Shown here: positions 5,560-5,645 of the stretch, one piece after another
How the letters are laid out: each line of letters starts with the position of its first letter
Numbering within the stretch: the first letter of the stretch is position 1
Source: Candidatus Nanohaloarchaea archaeon
GTDB lineage: Archaea > EX4484-52 > DAOVKX01
Reading direction: 5' to 3'
Length of the DNA: 5,645 bases
Assembly: GCA_030631505.1 (NCBI GenBank)
Contig: DAOVKX010000068.1
Location: 1-5,645, forward strand
Program-made: the position numbers and the translations under genes
Notes under the pieces: generated by a model
The model's database searches: none
What the model was told of the DNA's origin: nothing
Seen by the model: only the letters and a program-made list of their open reading frames with translations

Positions 5560-5623
5560 AAAACCACCCAATAGAACCTCTTTGAAAATAATTATTAAAA
5601 AAGTATAAATCTATAATCATTAT

Positions 5624-5645
5624 ATGAAACATAATCCTTATCTTG
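5624..5645 (+). CDS. possible start of a further gene, cut by window edge
   Basis: An ATG at 5624 opens a frame reading MKHNPYL up to the window end. A TATA-like TTATTAAAAAAG at about 5592-5603 is placed for a leaderless start there, as for the other plus-strand genes of the window. Seven codons are not enough to name a product or to be sure the frame is real. Confidence 0.25.

Overview
The window is archaeal. The two largest genes encode the archaeal/eukaryotic-type elongation factors EF-2 (aEF2, with the diphthamide His motif) and EF-1 alpha (aEF1A), followed by an archaeal-type ribosomal protein uS10. Ribosome binding sites match the archaeal anti-Shine-Dalgarno (GGTG / GGTGAT). Several other genes have a TATA-like box about 25-35 bases before the start and little or no leader. 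AT-rich spacers, compact spacing and protein style would fit a DPANN-type or small-genome archaeon, but that placement is my impression and was not tested.

Layout, left to right. Bases 1-138 have no protein gene; read on the minus strand they hold three consecutive hairpins. These directly follow (139-207, minus) a clear 5' portion of tRNA-Ser(GGA) that stops inside the T-loop. The rest of the T-stem and the 3' acceptor strand are not found in the remaining 138 bases to the window edge. A TATA-like element at about 230-243 sits between this tRNA and a plus-strand MazG-family nucleotide pyrophosphohydrolase gene (261-584) and is well placed to serve both. The mazG-like frame is broken by an in-frame TAG at codon 27. 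Its own stop abuts the stop of uS10 with no base between them.

Bases 585-4574 form a minus-strand translation cluster in transcription order EF-2, EF-1 alpha, uS10. This is the end of the archaeal str-type operon, but without S12/S7 directly upstream of EF-2. The EF-2/EF-1 alpha spacer (about 130 bases) has a T-rich terminator-like run and a TATA box, so EF-1 alpha and uS10 probably have their own promoter. The 72-base spacer before uS10 has a perfect 9-bp inverted repeat. Divergent from EF-2, across a 172-base AT-rich spacer, is aroE (shikimate dehydrogenase, 4747-5559, plus). A possible new gene start lies at 5624, at the right edge.

The EF-2/EF-1 alpha/uS10 genes work together in translation elongation and ribosome assembly. 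aroE belongs to aromatic amino acid biosynthesis and mazG to nucleotide housekeeping. The observations most worth following are the tRNA-Ser interrupted in its T-loop and the amber-interrupted mazG.
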